Positions 53,971 to 62,503 are shown, counted from the stretch's first letter. The stretch is 64,000 nucleotides of DNA from Cytophagaceae bacterium (GCA_002710685.1 PALD01000029.1:155757-219756); one strand, 5' to 3'. A program made the numbers and translations. The notes: generated from the sequence alone by a model not told the origin.

Positions 53971-54709
53971 AATCCTTCACCCGTTCCCGGCTCACGATGA
54001 TTTCCTGGTCCTTGAAGTGGTTCAGCTTGATTTGCAAGCGGGAGTTTGTGTAGCTCACAATATCGCGTATGGCGTCAATATTGATGTAGAATTTTCGGCT
54101 TACGCGAAAGAATTTCTCAGGTTCCAGTTCATCTTCCAGGTTCTCCAGCGTGGTTTCTAAGAGATAATTTCTACCCTCTGTGGTGTGGGCGTAAGTACCC
54201 TTGTTTTCACTATAGAAACACTCCACTTCATCCACGGTAATCATCTTGAGGTGCTGCCCTATCTTGACGGTAAACCTTTTCTTATATTCCCGTTCTACAG
54301 GTGTAGTGCCCAGCAATTTACGTATGTCATCAAAGTTGAGCTGCACGTTCTGCTGCTTTGGTAATCGCTCTTGATACTTTAATACAGCAGTTTCCAGCTC
54401 TTCTTCATCAATGGGTTTTAAAAGATAGTCCACGCTATTGAGCTTAAAGGCTTGTAGGGCATACTCATCAAAGGCCGTGGTAAAGATGATAGCACTTTTT
54501 ACCTCAACCTGGTCAAAAATCTCAAAGCTCAACCCATCACTCAGTTGAATATCCAGAAAAATAAGGTCTGGGGCAGGATGGTTTTTAAACCATGCCACGG
54601 CCTCTGCGACAGAGTGCAGCATCTCGTCCACGTTGACCCCCATTTTTTCCAGCATCCTGTTCAATCTTCTGGCAGATGGTTTTTCATCTTCTATGATGAG
54701 TACTTTCAT
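53951..54709 (-). CDS. LytTR family response regulator
   Basis: A 252-aa two-component regulator. The receiver domain (1-120) has acidic residues E7/D8, phospho-acceptor D53 in IFLDIQLSDG, and K98 in LLKPID. The LytTR DNA-binding domain (about 145-252) has KRFTVKIGQ, FYSENKGTYAHT, FFRVSRKFYIN and a closing KLWLE. It is the last gene of a five-gene minus-strand operon headed by the LytS-like kinase. The frame extends 11 codons upstream; MKVLIIEDE is the family start. An in-frame palindrome at about 54094-54110 encodes the FRVSRKF helix region. Confidence 0.93.
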   Translation of the reverse strand: MKVLIIEDEKPSARRLNRMLEKMGVNVDEMLHSVAEAVAWFKNHPAPDLIFLDIQLSDGLSFEIFDQVEVKSAIIFTTAFDEYALQAFKLNSVDYLLKPIDEEELETAVLKYQERLPKQQNVQLNFDDIRKLLGTTPVEREYKKRFTVKIGQHLKMITVDEVECFYSENKGTYAHTTEGRNYLLETTLENLEDELEPEKFFRVSRKFYINIDAIRDIVSYTNSRLQIKLNHFKDQEIIVSRERVKDFKLWLE

Positions 54710-54726
54710 GTGATGGTTAGGTTTTA

Positions 54727-54744
54727 TTTTGGCGAAAGCCAAAA
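54727..54744. repeat. Palindrome TTTTGGCGAAAGCCAAAA in the LytTR operon
   Basis: It lies in the 37-bp gap between a 2TM gene and the response regulator gene. On the minus strand it reads TTTTGGCTTTCGCCAAAA. It could form a hairpin in the mRNA and set different expression of the regulator. Confidence 0.7.
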
Positions 54745-54746
54745 CA

Positions 54747-55079
54747 TTAATCTTTATTAAACTTAGCTGACTCTGACTTTTCCTGCTCTATATATTCTTG
54801 AATCTTGCGCTCTTCCCAGTGCTTCAACCTTTTTGAAAACAAGGTGCCCTTAAAGACGTACAACCAGTGAAAAAACAGTCCTATTCCCCAGCCTATGGGC
54901 ATGGTAAGCGATGACCACCACGGGATGTAACCGCTCACGGCACCGTTGTCAAAAACTCCGCTGTTAAAGGCCACGTAGATTGAGCAGATGACCAGGTAAA
55001 CAATAAGGTGCCTGTACCAGTCTTGTATGTCTTTTACCCTTTTACGGGCCCTTTCATATCTTGATTCTTGATTTTTCAT
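54747..55079 (-). CDS. 2TM domain protein (copy 1)
   Basis: A 110-aa protein made of one 2TM domain: YERARKRVKDIQDWYRHL, two hydrophobic segments (about 20-40 and 55-78), GWGIGLFFHWLYVF and HWEERKIQEYIEQE. It is the most diverged of the four copies in this operon. The frame reaches 55100; MKNQESRYE is preferred as the start. The domain occurs with LytS/LytTR systems in Bacteroidota; its function is unproven, probably sensing or anchoring in the membrane. Confidence 0.82.
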   Translation of the reverse strand: MKNQESRYERARKRVKDIQDWYRHLIVYLVICSIYVAFNSGVFDNGAVSGYIPWWSSLTMPIGWGIGLFFHWLYVFKGTLFSKRLKHWEERKIQEYIEQEKSESAKFNKD

Positions 55080-55090
55080 ACTTCTCGATT

Positions 55091-55405
55091 TTACTCCCAT
55101 CTGCCCATGCCCTTCTCGTTGCGTTCTTCCCGTTCCATAAACTCGCGTATCTTACGCTCTTCCCAGTCTTTACTTGCCACTGGGTTCCACTCAAAGGCCT
55201 TTGCCGCTTGAAAGAGGAGCCCTATACCCCAGCCAAAGGCGGCCCAAAGAAACCAAGGGTAACTCAGCCCATTGAAATAATAGTTTATGCCAGCCAGCAA
55301 CGCCATCACAAAAAGGTAGGCAGTGAGCGAGGTATAGAATTTTCTTAACCGCTCTACCTTTTCCTTGGCGCGCATGTACTTGTTATCTTTAGAATGGTCT
55401 TCCAT
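55091..55405 (-). CDS. 2TM domain protein (copy 2)
   Basis: A 104-aa single 2TM-domain protein (YMRAKEKVERLRKFYTSL, GWGIGLLFQAAKAFEWNP, DWEERKIREFMERE). It lies 11 bp upstream of copy 1 in the transcription order and 12 bp after copy 3, clearly in the same operon. Confidence 0.85.
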   Translation of the reverse strand: MEDHSKDNKYMRAKEKVERLRKFYTSLTAYLFVMALLAGINYYFNGLSYPWFLWAAFGWGIGLLFQAAKAFEWNPVASKDWEERKIREFMEREERNEKGMGRWE

Positions 55406-55417
55406 GACTTTTTAAAT

Positions 55418-55702
55418 TTAAAGGTTAAAATCATCTTTTTCCATATACTCCTTTATCTTTCTACTTTCCCAGTCTTTGCCTAAAATGGGATTGCGTTCAA
55501 AGGCATCCATTGCATGAAACAATAATCCCATCCCCCAGCCCGCCATGGGAAAAATAACCCAGGGAAAAGACGTGGTAAGATAGTTGACCAGCATAAGAAA
55601 TGGTATCACGATGCAATATGCCGTAAGGTTACCATAAAATCCCTTGATTTTTTCAACCTTTTCCTTTGCCCTGTTGTACTTGATGTCGCTGTAATTTTCC
55701 AT
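55418..55702 (-). CDS. 2TM domain protein (copy 3)
   Basis: A 94-aa single 2TM-domain protein (YNRAKEKVEKIKGFYGNL, WVIFPMAGWGMGLLFHAM, DWESRKIKEYMEKDD). It is nearly identical over long stretches to the C-terminal 2TM domain of the kinase upstream (shared KGFYGNLTAYCIVIPFL), so it is a recent duplicate of that domain. The frame extends 21 codons upstream, but MENYSDIKY gives the family layout. Confidence 0.85.
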   Translation of the reverse strand: MENYSDIKYNRAKEKVEKIKGFYGNLTAYCIVIPFLMLVNYLTTSFPWVIFPMAGWGMGLLFHAMDAFERNPILGKDWESRKIKEYMEKDDFNL

Positions 55703-55807
55703 GATAAAAAACGTGTCTTGATTAATAACTGGTTCAAATATCCCCAGAAAACACCTCCTTAACAATCCTCATTTACCCAGTTGTGGAAAATGTGTGATGA
55801 ACTGTAC

Positions 55808-57148
55808 CTATTCAAGATTATCCTTCTCCATGATTTCCCTGATCTTTCGCGCTTCCCATTTTTTGCCCCACAGCGGGCTCCAGTCAAAAGCCTCCATACC
55901 ATGAAAGAAAAGCCCTAGCCCCCAGCCTGCAATGGGAAAAATCACCCATAAAAAAGAAGTGGTGACCAGGTTGAGTATCACAAGAAACGGGATAACGATG
56001 CAATAAGCGGTGAGGTTGCCATAAAACCCCTTGACCTTCTCCACATGCTCCTTTGCACGGGCATAACGCTTCTCATCAAGATAGACCTGTGAAATCTTGA
56101 CCGTGCTGGCCGCTTGCTTTGTCAACAAGGGTACGCTTACGCGAAAATCACGCGCATCCTTCTCAATAAGAACCGGGCGTTTTGTGAGCAGGGCATAACG
56201 TTGCTTGATGTTGTACAGCCCCACCCCGCTGCTTTTTTTAATAACTGCCTTGGGCTGCAGGTTGTTTTTAACCACTAGAGCATTGCCCTCTTCTATAATT
56301 TCTATCTTGAGTTTATCCGTGGGGGTCACGCGGTTATGCTTTACCGCATTCTCCAGCAGTAATTGTAGCGATAACGGTACTATTCTAGAATCGGGGTGCT
56401 GCACTTCCTGGGGCATGGTAAAGATGATACTTTCCTCATAACGCATCTTGATGAGGGTCATGTAGGTCTTGGCAAAAGCCAACTCCTCTTCTACCGGTAC
56501 CAGCTCCTTGTTCTTTTGCTCCAGTACATATCTATACACCTTGCTCAGCGACGTTGTGAAACGCATGGCCTGGTCCGGGTTCTCTTCTATTAAACTGGTG
56601 AGTACATTGAGGCTGTTAAATAGAAAATGGGGGTCCAGCTGATTCTTGAGCGCATCAAATTGTGCTGATGCCGTGCCGGCGATGATCTTTTGCTCCTTGA
56701 CCTGGGTCTCCTTCTTGTGACGGTAGTAAAAAACGGCATAAAAAATACCCAATACCACAATGGAAACCAGGAGCGATACAAGATAATACCGTGGCCGTTC
56801 AGACTTTAAAAAGGTTAGTACGGGCATCCCAGAAACCGTTGCCGAGACTATCCTAATCAAGAAAATGGCCAAAATGGAAAGCCCTATCCCCGAGAGAAAA
56901 CCACGGGTAAGATGCTGTGGTGAAAACAGGTCCTTCTCATACTTTTTAAAATAATGGTAAAAAGCCACCGTGTTGAACATATAGAGCACAACGGTAAAAA
57001 CGATGGTATCCAGCAGGTCAAAGGCCAAGTCACCATTAAATACTATCTGCTTACCCTGTATAAAAGCAATGGCGAGAAAGACCACATAAATGGCAACCCC
57101 CACTACGAGTGACTTTAAAAATTCGTTAAAATACCTAATGTCTTTCAT
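55808..57148 (-). CDS. LytS-like histidine kinase fused to a 2TM domain
   Basis: A 446-aa sensor kinase. Four TM segments (about 13-30, 45-65, 84-106, 121-142) precede a His_kinase domain with phospho-acceptor His174 in LDPHFLFNSLN, followed by an HATPase with LLLENAVKHN (N box) and SSGVGLYNIKQRY (G box). Residues 361-446 are an extra C-terminal 2TM domain. First gene of the operon that ends with the LytTR regulator. In relatives a 2TM domain is often N-terminal or separate, so the C-terminal fusion is notable. Confidence 0.9.
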   Translation of the reverse strand: MKDIRYFNEFLKSLVVGVAIYVVFLAIAFIQGKQIVFNGDLAFDLLDTIVFTVVLYMFNTVAFYHYFKKYEKDLFSPQHLTRGFLSGIGLSILAIFLIRIVSATVSGMPVLTFLKSERPRYYLVSLLVSIVVLGIFYAVFYYRHKKETQVKEQKIIAGTASAQFDALKNQLDPHFLFNSLNVLTSLIEENPDQAMRFTTSLSKVYRYVLEQKNKELVPVEEELAFAKTYMTLIKMRYEESIIFTMPQEVQHPDSRIVPLSLQLLLENAVKHNRVTPTDKLKIEIIEEGNALVVKNNLQPKAVIKKSSGVGLYNIKQRYALLTKRPVLIEKDARDFRVSVPLLTKQAASTVKISQVYLDEKRYARAKEHVEKVKGFYGNLTAYCIVIPFLVILNLVTTSFLWVIFPIAGWGLGLFFHGMEAFDWSPLWGKKWEARKIREIMEKDNLE

Positions 57149-57288
57149 AAATAGAAGGCACGGGAGTCAAGCCGCACCACCTTCCCCATGCTGTTTAATA
57201 ACAAATTAAGTGATTTTTTCCTTTTTATGAGAACAATAGACCCAAGCATCCCTAACATGCACAGGCCATTGTTTACCCCTAAAAATTT

Positions 57289-57357
57289 TTAAAGAGGCGC
57301 TTTCGCGAAAAGCAACCCCAGCATATTGACCACGAGCCATACTATTACCTTGATCAT
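57289..57357 (-). CDS. Possible hydrophobic micropeptide, 22 aa
   Basis: An ATG with a purine-rich lead (AAAGGTAAAGGTT) opens a 22-codon frame coding for a single hydrophobic segment (MIKVIVWLVVNMLGLL, then FAKAPL). The FAKAP end is encoded by the palindrome at 57298-57313. It could be a one-TM micropeptide upstream of the LytS operon, but a frame this short can occur by chance. Confidence 0.22.
   Translation of the reverse strand: MIKVIVWLVVNMLGLLFAKAPL
57298..57313. repeat. Palindrome CGCTTTCGCGAAAAGC
   Basis: Intergenic copy of the CGCTTTCGCGAAAGCG subtype (one inserted/mismatched base). Also seen in-frame at 34059. Confidence 0.6.
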
Positions 57358-57517
57358 AACCTTTACCTTTTGATTGATTGCCCCAAAAGTCTCCCAATAC
57401 ATGTACCACGCAAACATTTAGTGACCGAATTGTTGATTTTAGCAGATGAACTGTAATGACCCAGATATGAGTTGGCCATTTGTAACCTAGATTACAGACT
57501 AAAAAAGTTATCTTGAC

Positions 57518-57525
57518 TAACTTTG
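57518..57525 (+). promoter_or_regulatory. -7 element of the MBL-rhodanese gene
   Basis: TAACTTTG fits TAnnTTTG. It lies 20 bp before the ATG at 57546 and shows that the frame's earlier TTG at 57513 is not used. A TTTG at 57479 is too far for a good -33. Confidence 0.5.
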
Positions 57526-57545
57526 CAAAAGAAATTGTAGCAACA

Positions 57546-58955
57546 ATGAAGATAGAACAGATTTACACGGGATGCCTGGCACAAGGTGCCTATTATATAG
57601 AGAGCAATGGCGAGGCCGCCGTGATAGACCCCCTGCGAGAAGTAGAACCTTACCTGCACCGTGCAGTACAGGACAAGGCCACGATAAAATACATTTTTGA
57701 AACGCATTTTCATGCCGACTTTGTGAGTGGGCACCTTACGCTGGCCAAAGAAACCGGTGCAGTAATCATTTACGGCCCACAGGCAAATCCGGCATTTGAT
57801 TGTATCATAGCCCGCGATGGACAGGAGTTCAAGATAGGAGAAATCACCATCACAGCACTGCACACCCCAGGACATACCCTGGAAAGCACCACCTATCTGC
57901 TCAAGGATAAAAATGGAAAAAACCATGCTATCTTTAGTGGTGACACCCTTTTTCTGGGCGATGTGGGACGACCAGACCTTGCACAAAAGGCAGACCATAT
58001 GACCCAGGAAGACCTAGCAGGTCTTTTATATAATAGCTTACGCGAAAAAATCATGCCGCTTGCCGATGACGTCATCGTTTATCCTGCACATGGAGCAGGG
58101 TCTGCCTGTGGCAAAAACATGATGAAAGAAACGGTGGATACCCTGGGCAATCAAAAAAAGATGAACTATGCCCTGCGCGAGGACATGACCAAAGAAGAAT
58201 TTATACAAGAAGTAACTGATGGGCTGCTGCCTCCCCCACAATATTTTCCGTTGAATGTAAAAATGAACAAGGAAGGCTATGAGCATTTTGATAAAGTCAT
58301 GGAGCGCGGCACACAGGCCCTATCGCCCCAGGCTTTTGAAGCTGCTGCCAATGAAACCGGGGCAATCGTCCTGGATGTGCGCCATCAGGATGATTTTGCC
58401 AAAGCACACATCCCACGGTCTATTTTCATAGGGCTTGACGGTGGTTTTGCCCCGTGGGTAGGTGCCTTAATTGCAGATGTGGAACAACCCATCTTACTGG
58501 TAACTCCCGCAGGCCGGGAGGAAGAAGCCATCACCCGTCTCTCCCGTGTGGGTTTTGACAAGACGCTAGGTTATCTCGAGGGCGGTATTGAAGCCTGGCA
58601 GCAAGCAGGTAAAGAAATTGACACCGTCACCGGGGTGACAGCCGGCAAGCTTAAAAAACTACTTGATGACACCTCAGTTCCCGTGTTTGATGTGCGCAAG
58701 GATGGAGAGTACCATTCAGAGCATGTTAAGGATGCCCATTTCACGCCTTTAGATTATATCAATGAACACCTGGCCCAGTTTCCCAGTGATGAGCCCTTTT
58801 ATGTGCACTGCGCGGGCGGATACCGCAGCATGATTGCCGCAAGTATCTTAAAAAGCCGCGGCATTCATAACTTGGTTGACATACAGGGAGGTTTTAAAGC
58901 CATCAAGGAAGCGGGCATACCCGTGACAGATTATGTTTGCCCATCAACACTCTAA
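57546..58955 (+). CDS. MBL-fold hydrolase with two rhodanese domains (CstB-like)
   Basis: A 469-aa cytosolic protein. Residues 1-240 form an ETHE1-type metallo-beta-lactamase domain: H54-F-H56-A-D58, H63, LHTPGHT, FSGDTLFLGDVGRPDL and YPAHGAG. Two rhodanese domains follow (about 265-360 and 370-465). The first lacks the active-site Cys (LVTPAGREEEA), the second has it (Cys422 in VHCAGGYRS). This is the layout of persulfide dioxygenase-rhodanese fusions that detoxify sulfane sulfur. A separate exported rhodanese follows 4 bp later. Confidence 0.88.
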   Translation: MKIEQIYTGCLAQGAYYIESNGEAAVIDPLREVEPYLHRAVQDKATIKYIFETHFHADFVSGHLTLAKETGAVIIYGPQANPAFDCIIARDGQEFKIGEITITALHTPGHTLESTTYLLKDKNGKNHAIFSGDTLFLGDVGRPDLAQKADHMTQEDLAGLLYNSLREKIMPLADDVIVYPAHGAGSACGKNMMKETVDTLGNQKKMNYALREDMTKEEFIQEVTDGLLPPPQYFPLNVKMNKEGYEHFDKVMERGTQALSPQAFEAAANETGAIVLDVRHQDDFAKAHIPRSIFIGLDGGFAPWVGALIADVEQPILLVTPAGREEEAITRLSRVGFDKTLGYLEGGIEAWQQAGKEIDTVTGVTAGKLKKLLDDTSVPVFDVRKDGEYHSEHVKDAHFTPLDYINEHLAQFPSDEPFYVHCAGGYRSMIAASILKSRGIHNLVDIQGGFKAIKEAGIPVTDYVCPSTL

Positions 58956-58959
58956 CATC

Positions 58960-59337
58960 ATGAAAAACCTATTCATTCTCATCGCGGTTTTAATGGGCAC
59001 AATAGCATCTGCTCAAGATAAAAACATCCATAAGCTGGAAACTTCGGTTTTTAGTGATTCGCTTAAAGCGAAAAAAGTACAGCTGGTGGATGTACGCACC
59101 CCCGAAGAATTTGCCGCCGGGCATATAGACGGTGCCGTGAACATCAATTACCTGGACTCCCAGGCTTTTTCCAATGGGATACAGCAACTTGACAAAAATC
59201 AACCCGTATATCTCTATTGCCGCTCTGGCAACCGCAGTGGTAAATCGGCAGATACGCTGGCGGTAAAGGGTTTTACAAAAATCTATGACCTTACTGGTGG
59301 CTATATGGGGTGGGCCGAAAAATTTGGCGAGCAGTAG
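58960..59337 (+). CDS. Periplasmic rhodanese-like protein
   Basis: A 125-aa protein with a signal peptide (MKNLFILIAVLMGTIASAQ) and one rhodanese domain: VDVRTPEEFAAGHIDGAVNI and the active-site loop with Cys87 in YLYCRSGNRSGKS. It sits 4 bp after the MBL-rhodanese gene in the same operon, so the pair handles sulfur in two compartments. The frame extends into the previous gene; the ATG at 58960 starts the signal peptide. A palindrome (59058-59072) encodes SLKAK. Confidence 0.9.
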   Translation: MKNLFILIAVLMGTIASAQDKNIHKLETSVFSDSLKAKKVQLVDVRTPEEFAAGHIDGAVNINYLDSQAFSNGIQQLDKNQPVYLYCRSGNRSGKSADTLAVKGFTKIYDLTGGYMGWAEKFGEQ

Positions 59338-59390
59338 CATAAGCTTCGGCAACGTACCTAGGGGTTGGATCAACAATTAACCGCAAATTA

Positions 59391-59412
59391 AGATTTGGCT
59401 GCAGCCAAATCT
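59391..59412. repeat. Perfect 22-bp palindrome AGATTTGGCTG/CAGCCAAATCT
   Basis: The longest perfect member of the palindrome family in the window. Its flanks (AAATTA on the left, TTAATTT on the right) extend the symmetry with a one-base bulge. It lies between the rhodanese gene and the universal stress protein gene. Confidence 0.8.
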
Positions 59413-59446
59413 TTAATTTTATGGTAATACCTATCCTTAAAAAGTC

Positions 59447-60304
59447 ATGAACAAGAAAATATTAGTGCCCACCGATTTTTCCAAGAATGCTTGGCAAGCG
59501 GTTGATTATGCGACCAAGTTGTTTCTCAACGAGCCCTGTGATTTTTATATGTTGAACGTCTTTCAACCGCAGGCCTATACCTCAAATGACATGATGATGC
59601 CCGAAAGCCCGGAGATGATTCCTTATGACACGTTCAAGGAAATCTCAGAGAGCAACCTGGCAGAACTACTTGAAAAACTTGAGGTGAAGAACTCTAACCG
59701 CAGGCATGCATTTTATACCGTCTCACAGTTCAACAGCTTGATAGACGGCATCAATGAATGTGTTGATAAATATAAAATAGACCTTATTGTCATGGGCACC
59801 CAGGGCGCTTCGGGGGCGGTTGAGGAGTTTTTTGGCACTAACACGGCCTCTGTGATGGAGAATATACGGTCACGACCCGTGCTGGCCATACCAGAGAACC
59901 TGGTCTTTATGCCCACGCAGGAAATTGTTTTCCCCACGGATTTTTCAATACCGTTTCAACACCATGAATTACAATATCTGTCAGATATTGCACATTTGAC
60001 AAAGGCTAGGATTGCTGTACTCCATGTCATAAAAAAAGATGACACCCTCACCCCGGAACAGGAAGAAAACAAGCAACGCCTAGAAAATATTTTTGCAGAA
60101 CATGAGCTACAATACCATGTGCTCCATGACAGCGAGGTTACAAAGGCCGTGGTCAATTTTGCCGAAAGCCGTAACAGCGGCATGATTGCTTTTCTCAACC
60201 GGGAACATAGTTTCTTTGAAAACCTTTTTGAACGACCCATGGTCAAAAAATTGAGCCGTTATGCACGCGTGCCCATCCTTGCCCTGCATAGTTCTCAAGA
60301 TTAG
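59447..60304 (+). CDS. Universal stress protein, two UspA domains
   Basis: A 285-aa cytosolic protein with tandem UspA domains. Domain 1 (1-148) has KILVPTDFSKNAWQAVDYA and the loop VMGTQGASG..FGTNTASVM, close to the ATP-binding G-2x-G-9x-G(S/T) pattern. Domain 2 (about 152-285) starts EIVFPTDFS and has a weaker nucleotide loop. Such proteins act in stress and starvation survival. It follows the sulfur genes by 109 bp with a palindrome between. Confidence 0.88.
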   Translation: MNKKILVPTDFSKNAWQAVDYATKLFLNEPCDFYMLNVFQPQAYTSNDMMMPESPEMIPYDTFKEISESNLAELLEKLEVKNSNRRHAFYTVSQFNSLIDGINECVDKYKIDLIVMGTQGASGAVEEFFGTNTASVMENIRSRPVLAIPENLVFMPTQEIVFPTDFSIPFQHHELQYLSDIAHLTKARIAVLHVIKKDDTLTPEQEENKQRLENIFAEHELQYHVLHDSEVTKAVVNFAESRNSGMIAFLNREHSFFENLFERPMVKKLSRYARVPILALHSSQD

Positions 60305-60351
60305 CCACAATAATACCTGATGAAATCATAAATTAGCGGTTTTACATCGCT

Positions 60352-61350
60352 ATGGGCCTCATTAAGGATTTGCTTTACTCCGTGACCACCCCCACAATGC
60401 TGGGCAAGCTCAATACACGGCCCATTGTGGGATATTATCACCTTATAGATAATAAAACGCCAGGGCATATAAAGCATCGATATAGCTTTAAGGACATTGA
60501 TACCTTTGTGGCAGATATCAAGCTGCTCAAAAAATATTACACTCCACTTGACCCCAAATTGCTTTTTCAAGAAGGGTTTAAAATCCCAGAAAATTCATTT
60601 CTCATAACATTTGATGATGGCTTGCGCCAAATTTACCAGCACGCATACCCCATCCTGGCCGAAAATGGATTGACTGCCCTTAACTTCCTCAATCCGCATT
60701 ATGTGGATAATAAAGACCTGCCACAAGAATATTTATGCAGTGTCCTGATTGAACATGTCCATCAAAGCACTCAGGGTAAAATAAGTCAAATTGCAGATTT
60801 CCTGGAGACTAGAGCAACTCCCGATGCAGTTCAACAAAGTATCAACAGCTGTGCTTATGATAAGCGTGGCGCTATGACCAAGCACATCATGGACATTTTG
60901 GGCTTTAACCTTGAGCAATATCTTCATGAAGAAAAACCCTATATGTCTTTACAAGAACTAACAGAAATGAAAGACACCGGCTTTTACTTTGGGGGGCATA
61001 CCATGAGTCATCCACGCATGCTCCAACTAAGCCTGGAGGAGCAAGCGCGGGAAAGTATGGATAGCATTGATTGGGTAAGGCAAAACCTAGGTTTAGACTA
61101 TTCAGCCTTTGCATTTCCATTTACAGACAAGGGGATGACAACCACATTGATCAACAAGTTGTTTTCTTACGATGATAAGTTGGTTATTTTTGGCAACAGC
61201 GGCATCCGGGAAGATATGCATCCCAGGATTGTGCAGCGCATCTCGCTAGAAAAACCAGAGCGTGATACCGCCAGGCATATCGCCATGGAAAACCTGTACA
61301 GTACATATTTAAAGTTGACCGGCAAATACCACATTAAACGCCATGGATAA
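60352..61350 (+). CDS. Polysaccharide deacetylase family protein
   Basis: A 332-aa protein of the NodB-homology (carbohydrate esterase 4) family. Motif 1 is LITFDDGLRQ (near 83-92), motif 2 HTMSHPRM (near 217-224), and later AFAFPFTDKGM. Catalytic Asp and the metal-binding Asp/His/His are present. No signal peptide, so it may act on lipid-linked or nucleotide-linked sugars inside the cell. The next gene, an acetyltransferase, overlaps its end by 8 bp; the two probably modify the same glycan. Confidence 0.87.
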   Translation: MGLIKDLLYSVTTPTMLGKLNTRPIVGYYHLIDNKTPGHIKHRYSFKDIDTFVADIKLLKKYYTPLDPKLLFQEGFKIPENSFLITFDDGLRQIYQHAYPILAENGLTALNFLNPHYVDNKDLPQEYLCSVLIEHVHQSTQGKISQIADFLETRATPDAVQQSINSCAYDKRGAMTKHIMDILGFNLEQYLHEEKPYMSLQELTEMKDTGFYFGGHTMSHPRMLQLSLEEQARESMDSIDWVRQNLGLDYSAFAFPFTDKGMTTTLINKLFSYDDKLVIFGNSGIREDMHPRIVQRISLEKPERDTARHIAMENLYSTYLKLTGKYHIKRHG

Positions 61351-62449
61351 GAGACTAAGGGTCGTCAAGAAAAAGGAAATGGGGCAATTGCTCAAGGAAG
61401 AGCAATTGTGGAACCATACGTTCTTATCCATCACAAAGCACCGCTTGCTGGCGCACCAGCACAACCCCACGGCCGGGGATGATGATGTGGTATTGATCCT
61501 GGCCTACCTGGGTGACGAGATTGTGGGGTACATGGGCGCGTTTATTGACAACATCAGGATTGACGGCAAAATTGACAATATCGCCTGGCTCTCCACCTGG
61601 TGGGTACACCCCAAGACCAAGGGTACCGGCATAGGCCGCAGCATCCTGCAGGAAATGTATGCCCAGCAAGAAGGTAAAATAGGGATTTCACAGTTTACGC
61701 CCAGCGCAAAAAGGGTATATGAAAAATCAGGATATTTTCATGACCTCAAGAACAGTGAGGGGATCAAGTATGTCCTGCGCAGTAACATCGCGGTCGTCCT
61801 GCCCCTTATACGGCCCAGATACAGTACTTGGCAGGGGTTTTTAAAAGGGGTTGACGGTGTCATGAACTTCCTTATACAACCCTGGTCATGGTTACAGGCA
61901 CAATCGCTTACGCGAAAGCTCAACAACATACAACTGGAATATCTCACGGCACTTGACCCAGAAAGTGAAATATTTATTAAACAGAACAGCCAGGACCACC
62001 TAGCGCCAAAATCGGCTGATTTTTTTGCCTGGGCCAAACAGTTTAACTGGGTGCAGGAAGCCCCACTTGTAACCTTTACACCTAAGGATGCATATGAATT
62101 TTCAAGCTTTGACACCACATTCAACATATATCTTGTCAAGGTTATGGAAGCTGGGATATTAATCGGATTTTTGATGCTCCAGCGGCGTGACCATACCTTA
62201 AAAGTACTTTTTGCCTATTATTTTAACCCATCAAGGACCCTGGCTGATATTGTATTGTTGCACGCGCTCAAACTGGGCGTTTCTCAAATCATAAGCTATG
62301 ACGATGCCATCGTGGCCGGTTTAAGAAAACATACCGCGCTATACAAGAGCAAGAAGGTGAAGGAGTCCATTATTTCAAAGGCCTTTGACAAAGAAGATTT
62401 TAGTGACGTAAAAATGAATTTTGGCGACGGCGATTGTAGTTTTGCATAA
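61343..62449 (+). CDS. GNAT-family acetyltransferase with extra C-terminal domain
   Basis: A 368-aa protein. The N-terminal 150 residues are a GNAT fold with the CoA loop VHPKTKGTGIGRSIL and the later SAKRVYEKSGYF. Residues 150-368 form a second, unassigned region (WSWLQAQSLTRKLNN, DFFAWAKQFNWVQEAP) that may be a second GNAT-like half. It overlaps the deacetylase gene by 8 bp, so translation is coupled. Likely acts in surface glycan acetylation (inference). A palindrome at 61905-61919 encodes SLTRKL. Confidence 0.8.
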   Translation: MDKRLRVVKKKEMGQLLKEEQLWNHTFLSITKHRLLAHQHNPTAGDDDVVLILAYLGDEIVGYMGAFIDNIRIDGKIDNIAWLSTWWVHPKTKGTGIGRSILQEMYAQQEGKIGISQFTPSAKRVYEKSGYFHDLKNSEGIKYVLRSNIAVVLPLIRPRYSTWQGFLKGVDGVMNFLIQPWSWLQAQSLTRKLNNIQLEYLTALDPESEIFIKQNSQDHLAPKSADFFAWAKQFNWVQEAPLVTFTPKDAYEFSSFDTTFNIYLVKVMEAGILIGFLMLQRRDHTLKVLFAYYFNPSRTLADIVLLHALKLGVSQIISYDDAIVAGLRKHTALYKSKKVKESIISKAFDKEDFSDVKMNFGDGDCSFA

Positions 62450-62461
62450 TTGTTGAAGGTT

Positions 62462-62478
62462 GCCTTTCGGCGAAAGCC
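62462..62478. repeat. Intergenic palindrome GCCTTTCGGCGAAAGCC
   Basis: Between the GNAT gene and the FGE-like gene. Same variant as 25484 and the reverse complement of 27001. Confidence 0.65.
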
Positions 62479-62503
62479 ATATAAATACATATAATTTACC
62501 CTT

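Larger units (their letters stand above)
57149..57545. other. Divergent intergenic region, about 400 bp
   Basis: Between the LytS-like and MBL-rhodanese genes. It holds a palindrome (57298-57313), a possible 22-codon hydrophobic micro-ORF on the minus strand, and the promoter box of the MBL gene. Nothing else recognised. Confidence 0.5.

Noticed and set aside
57206..57409. 67-aa minus-strand frame in the LytS/MBL intergenic region
   Set aside because: No family, poor start context, and composition not like a membrane or soluble protein; the smaller hydrophobic frame in another register is slightly more plausible.
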